A stretch of DNA of 64,000 nucleotides from contig OZ035961.1 in assembly GCA_964034945.1 (NCBI GenBank), forward strand, positions 59,632,084-59,696,083, written 5' to 3'. Of the stretch, positions 60,350 to 64,000 are shown in pieces; positions within the stretch are counted from its first letter, which is position 1, and each line of letters opens with the position of its first letter. Origin of the DNA: Chrysopilus asiliformis. Taxonomy: Eukaryota; Arthropoda; Insecta; Diptera; Rhagionidae. The notes beneath the pieces are model-generated. The model worked only from the letters and a program-made list of their open reading frames with translations, was not told the DNA's origin and made no database searches. Position numbers and translations under genes: made by a program.

Positions 60350-60918
60350 GTGGCCGAGTTAAGCCCCGCCCCCTCTCAGAAATCGATTTCCCATCAAAAT
60401 TGGAAAAAGGGGCGTGGCAGAGTTAAGCCCCGCCCCCTTTCAGAAATCGATTTCCCATCAAAATTGGAAAAAGGGGCGTGGCCGAGTGAAGCCCCGCCCC
60501 CTCTCAGAAATCGATTTCCCATCAAAATTGGAAAAAGGGGCGTGGCCGAGTTAAGCCCCGCCCCCTCTCAGAAATCGATTTCCCATCAAAATTGGAAAAA
60601 GGAGCGTGGCCCAGTAAGCCCCGCCCCCTCTCAGAAATCGATTTCCCATCAAAATTGGAAAAAGAGGCGTGGCCGAGTTAAGCCCCGCCCCCTCTCAGAA
60701 ATCGATTTCCCATCAAAATTGGAAAAAGGGGCGTGGCCGAGTTAAGCCCCGCCCCCTCTCGGAAATCGATTTCCGGCGTGGTCGATTTAAGCCACGCCCC
60801 CTCTCAGAAATCGATTTCCCATCAAAATTGGAAAAAGGGGCGTGGCCGAGTTAAGCCCCGCCCCCTCTCAGAAATCGATTTCCCATCAAAATTGGAAAAA
60901 GGGGCGTGGCAGAGTTAA
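60350..60918. repeat. Segment copied at 62,182-62,750 (offset 1,832 bp)
   Basis: Both copies carry GGCAGAGTTAAG with CCCCCTTTCAG, GGAGCGTGGCCCAGTAAGCC and a 45-bp palindromic monomer in the same order (60,669 equals 62,501). A further partial copy with the 45-bp monomer lies at 63,628-63,940, 1,127 bp beyond the second. Confidence 0.88.
60757..60801. repeat. 45-bp palindromic monomer (three copies)
   Basis: A 19-bp deletion joins GATTTCC straight to GGCGTGG, and nearby substitutions make both dyads perfect: CGGAAATCGATTTCCG (60,760-60,775) and GGCGTGG facing CCACGCC (60,775-60,781 with 60,792-60,798). The same monomer occurs with its palindrome at 62,592-62,607 and 63,719-63,734. Confidence 0.9.
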
Positions 60919-63900
60919 GCCCCGCCCCCTTTCAGAAATCGATTTCCCATCAAAATTGGAAAAAGGGGCGTGGCCGAGTTAAGCCCCGCCCCCTCTCAGA
61001 AATCGATTTCCCATCAAAATTGGAAAAAGGGGCGTGGCCGAGTTAAGCCCCGCCCCCTCTCAGAAATCGATTTCCCATCAAAATTGGAAAAAGGGGCGTG
61101 GCCGAGTTAAGTCCCGCCCCCTCTCAGAAATCGATTTCCCATCAAAATTGGAAAAAGGGGCGTGGCCGAGTTAAGCCCCGCCCCCTCTCAGAAATCGATT
61201 TCCCATCAAAATTGGAAAAAGGGGCGTGGCAGAGTTAAGCCCCGCCCCTCTCAGAAATCGATTTCCCATCAAAATTGGAAAAAGGGGCGTGGCCGAGTTA
61301 AGCCCCGCCCCCTCTCAGAAATCGATTTCCCATCAAAATTGGAAAATGGGGCGTGGCCGAGTGAATCCCCGCCCCTCTCAGAAATCGATTTCCCATCAAA
61401 ATTGGAAAAAGGGGCGTGGCCGAGTTAAGCCCCGCCCCCTCTCAGAAATCGATTTCCCATCAAAATTGGAAAAAGGGGCGTGGCCGAGTTAAGCCCCGCC
61501 CCCTCTCAGAAATCGATTTCCCATCAAAATTGGAAAAAGGGGCGTGGCCGAGTTAAGCCCCGCCCCCTCTCAGAAATCGATTTCCCATCAAAATTGGAAA
61601 AAGGGGCGTGGCCGAGTGAAGCCCCGCCCCCTCTCAGAAATCGATTTCCCATCAAAATTGGAAAAAGGGGCGTGGCCAAGTTAAGCCCCGCCCCCTCTCA
61701 GAAATCGATTTCCCATCAAAATTGGAAAAAGGGGCGTGGCCGAGTGAAGCCCCGCCCCCTCTCAGAAATCGATTTCCCATCAAAATTGGAAAAAGGGGCG
61801 TGGCCGAGTTAAGCCCCGCCCCCTCTCAGAAATCGATTTCCCATCAAAATTGGAAAAAGGGGCGTGGCCGAGTGAAGCCCCGCCCCCTCTCAGAAATCGA
61901 TTTCCCATCAAAATTGGAAAAAGGGGCGTGGCAGAGTTAAGCCCCGCCCCTCTCAGAAATCGATTTCCCATCAAAATTGGAAAAAGGGGCGTGGCCGAGT
62001 TAAGCCCCGCCCCCTCTCAGAAATCGATTTCCCATCAAAATTGGAAAAAGGGGCGTGGCCGAGTGAATCCCCGCCCCTCTCAGAAATCGATTTCCCATCA
62101 AAATTGGAAAAAGGGGCGTGGCCGAGTTAAGCCCCGCCCCCTCTCAGAAATCGATTTCCCATCAAAATTGGAAAAAGGGGCGTGGCCGAGTTAAGCCCCG
62201 CCCCCTCTCAGAAATCGATTTCCCATCAAAATTGGAAAAAGGGGCGTGGCAGAGTTAAGCCCCGCCCCCTTTCAGAAATCGATTTCCCATCAAAATTGGA
62301 AAAAGGGGCGTGGCCGAGTGAAGCCCCGCCCCCTCTCAGAAATCGATTTCCCATCAAAATTGGAAAAAGGGGCGTGGCCGAGTTAAGCCCCGCCCCCTCT
62401 CAGAAATCGATTTCCCATCAAAATTGGAAAAAGGAGCGTGGCCCAGTAAGCCCCGCCCCCCCTCAGAAATCGATTTCCCATCAAAATTGGAAAAAGGGGC
62501 GTGGCCGAGTTAAGCCCCGCCCCCTCTCAGAAATCGATTTCCCATCAAAATTGGAAAAAGGGGCGTGGCCGAGTTAAGCCCCGCCCCCTCTCGGAAATCG
62601 ATTTCCGGCGTGGTCGATTTAAGCCACGCCCCCTCTCAGAAATCGATTTCCCATCAAAATTGGAAAAAGGGGCGTGGCCGAGTTAAGCCCCGCCCCCTCT
62701 CAGAAATCGATTTCCCATCAAAATTGGAAAAAGGGGCGTGGCCGAGTTAAGCCCCGCCCCCTCTCAGAAATAGATTTCCCATCAAAATTGGAAAAAGGGG
62801 CGTGGCCGAGTTAAGCCCCGCCCCCTCTCAGAAATCGATTTCCCATCAAAATTGGAAAAGGGGCGTGGCCGAGTTAAGCCCCGCCCCCTCTCAGAAATCG
62901 ATTTCCCATCAAAATTGGAAAAAGGGGCGTGGCCGAGTTAAGACCCGACCCCTCAGAAATCGATTTCCCATTAAAATTGGAAAAAGGGGCGTGGCCGAGT
63001 TAAGCCCCGCCCCCTCTCAGAAATCAATTTCCCATCAAAATTGGAAAAAGGGGCGGGGCCGAGTTAAGCCCCGCCCCCTCAGAAATCGATTTCCCATCAA
63101 AATTGGAAAAAGGGGCGTGGCCGAGTTAAGCCCCGCCCCCTCTCAGAAATCGATTTCCCATCAAAATTGGAAAAGGGGCGTGGCCGAGTTAAGCCCCGCC
63201 CCCTCTCAGAAATCGATTTCCCATCAAAATTGGAAAAAGGGGCGTGGCCGAGTTAAGCCCCGCCCCCTCTCAGAAATCGATTTCCCATCAAAATTGGAAA
63301 AAGGGGCGTGGCAGAGTTAAGCCCCGCCCCCTCTCAGAAATCGATTTCCCATCAAAATTGGAAAAAGGGGCGTGGCCGAGTTAAGCCCCGTCCCCTTTCA
63401 GAAATCGATTTCCCATCAAAATTGGAAAACGGGGCGTGGCCGAGTTAAGCCCCGCCCCCTCTCAAAAATCGATTTTCCATCAAAATTGGAAAAAGGGGCG
63501 TGGCCGAGTTAAGCCCCGCCCCCTCTCAGAAATCGATTTCCCATCAAAATTGGAAAAAGGGGCGTGGCCGAGTTAAGCCCCGCCCCCTTTCAGAAATCGA
63601 TTTCCCATCAAAATTGGAAAAAGGGGCGTGGCCGAGTTAAGCCCCGCCCCCTCTCAGAAATCGATTTCCCATCAAAATTGGAAAAAGGGGCGTGGCCGAG
63701 TTAAGCCCCGCCCCCTCTCGGAAATCGATTTCCGGCGTGGTCGATTTAAGCCACGCCCCCTCTCAGAAATCGATTTCCCATCAAAATTGGAAAAGGGGCG
63801 TGGCCGAGTTAAGCCCCGCCCCCTCTCAGAAATCGATTTCCCATCAAAATTGGAAAAAGGGGCGTGGCCGAGTTAAGCCCCGCCCCCTCTCAGAAATCGA

Positions 63901-64000
63901 TTTCCCATCAAAATTGGAAAAAGGGGCGTGGCAGAGTTAAGCCCCGCCCCCTCTCAGAAATCGATTTCCCATCAAAATTGGAAAAAGGGGCGTGGCCGAG

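Larger units (their letters stand above)
42919..64000. repeat. 64-bp satellite array, right block (about 330 monomers)
   Basis: The array resumes in the same orientation and the same monomer phase after the LINE and runs to the window end. It has more short and indel monomers than the left block (46-bp, 45-bp and many 62-63-bp units) and several variants rare or absent on the left: GGCAGAGTTAAG, CCGAGGTAAGCC, GGAGAAAGG with CGATTTAAG, and GTGAATCCCCG. From about 51,500 much of it is close to consensus. No gene is present. Confidence 0.99.

Overview
The window is eukaryotic. About 91% of it is a head-to-tail satellite array with a 64-bp monomer, roughly 580 monomers before position 37,242 and roughly 330 after 42,919, all in one orientation. 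The only coding DNA is a non-LTR retrotransposon (LINE, about 37,243-42,918) inserted into one monomer. That LINE carries an 893-bp non-autonomous hAT-type DNA transposon (39,525-40,417) in its ORF2. The insertions are therefore nested: satellite first, then LINE, then hAT element. The LINE architecture is a PHD finger in ORF1, an apurinic-type endonuclease plus reverse transcriptase in ORF2, and a TAAA-type tail. This is the CR1/Jockey group and suggests an invertebrate, most likely an arthropod; the species cannot be named from the sequence. No host gene, RNA gene or CRISPR array is visible.

The monomer has a GC-rich half, GGGGCGTGGC then CGAGTTAA then GCCCCGCCCC, and an AT-richer half built round GAAATCGATTTC and CATCAAAATTGGAAAAA. 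Three dyad symmetries tile almost the whole unit. The GC half resembles Sp1/KLF-type GC boxes facing each other, and the AT half has two A-tracts about one helical turn apart. Shared point variants and small indels act as bar codes and show a mosaic of higher-order repeats: a 958-bp period at 1-2,290, 1,851/1,853 bp at about 12,000-15,700, 4,148 bp at about 17,260-26,530, 832/768 bp at 25,720-27,716, a 12,324-bp-offset copy (16,540-19,120 with 28,864-31,444), a 1,762-bp-offset copy (31.3 kb with 33.1 kb), and after the LINE offsets of about 6.4 kb, 2,715 bp and 1,832 bp. Rare monomer classes mark the blocks: palindromic TTAGCTAA monomers, 49-bp and 46-bp deleted monomers, and a 45-bp monomer with perfect palindromes.

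The LINE has a 581-bp 5' UTR, ORF1 (421 aa: C4HC3 PHD finger, coiled-coil-like stretch, C-terminal RRM-like region) and ORF2 (endonuclease then reverse transcriptase, about 964 codons if the hAT element is disregarded). The two ORFs overlap in different frames. No ATG lies before the endonuclease domain, and a canonical A AAA AAC slippery heptamer sits in the overlap in ORF1's frame, so -1 frameshifting is a strong hypothesis. The hAT element has 12-bp terminal inverted repeats and an exact 8-bp target duplication. Discounting it plus one duplication returns ORF2 to a single open frame, so the hAT insertion is probably the only lesion and is recent. Unfilled paralogues of the LINE target survive at about 3,103 and 35,456 and fix the insertion at 5,680 bp net.
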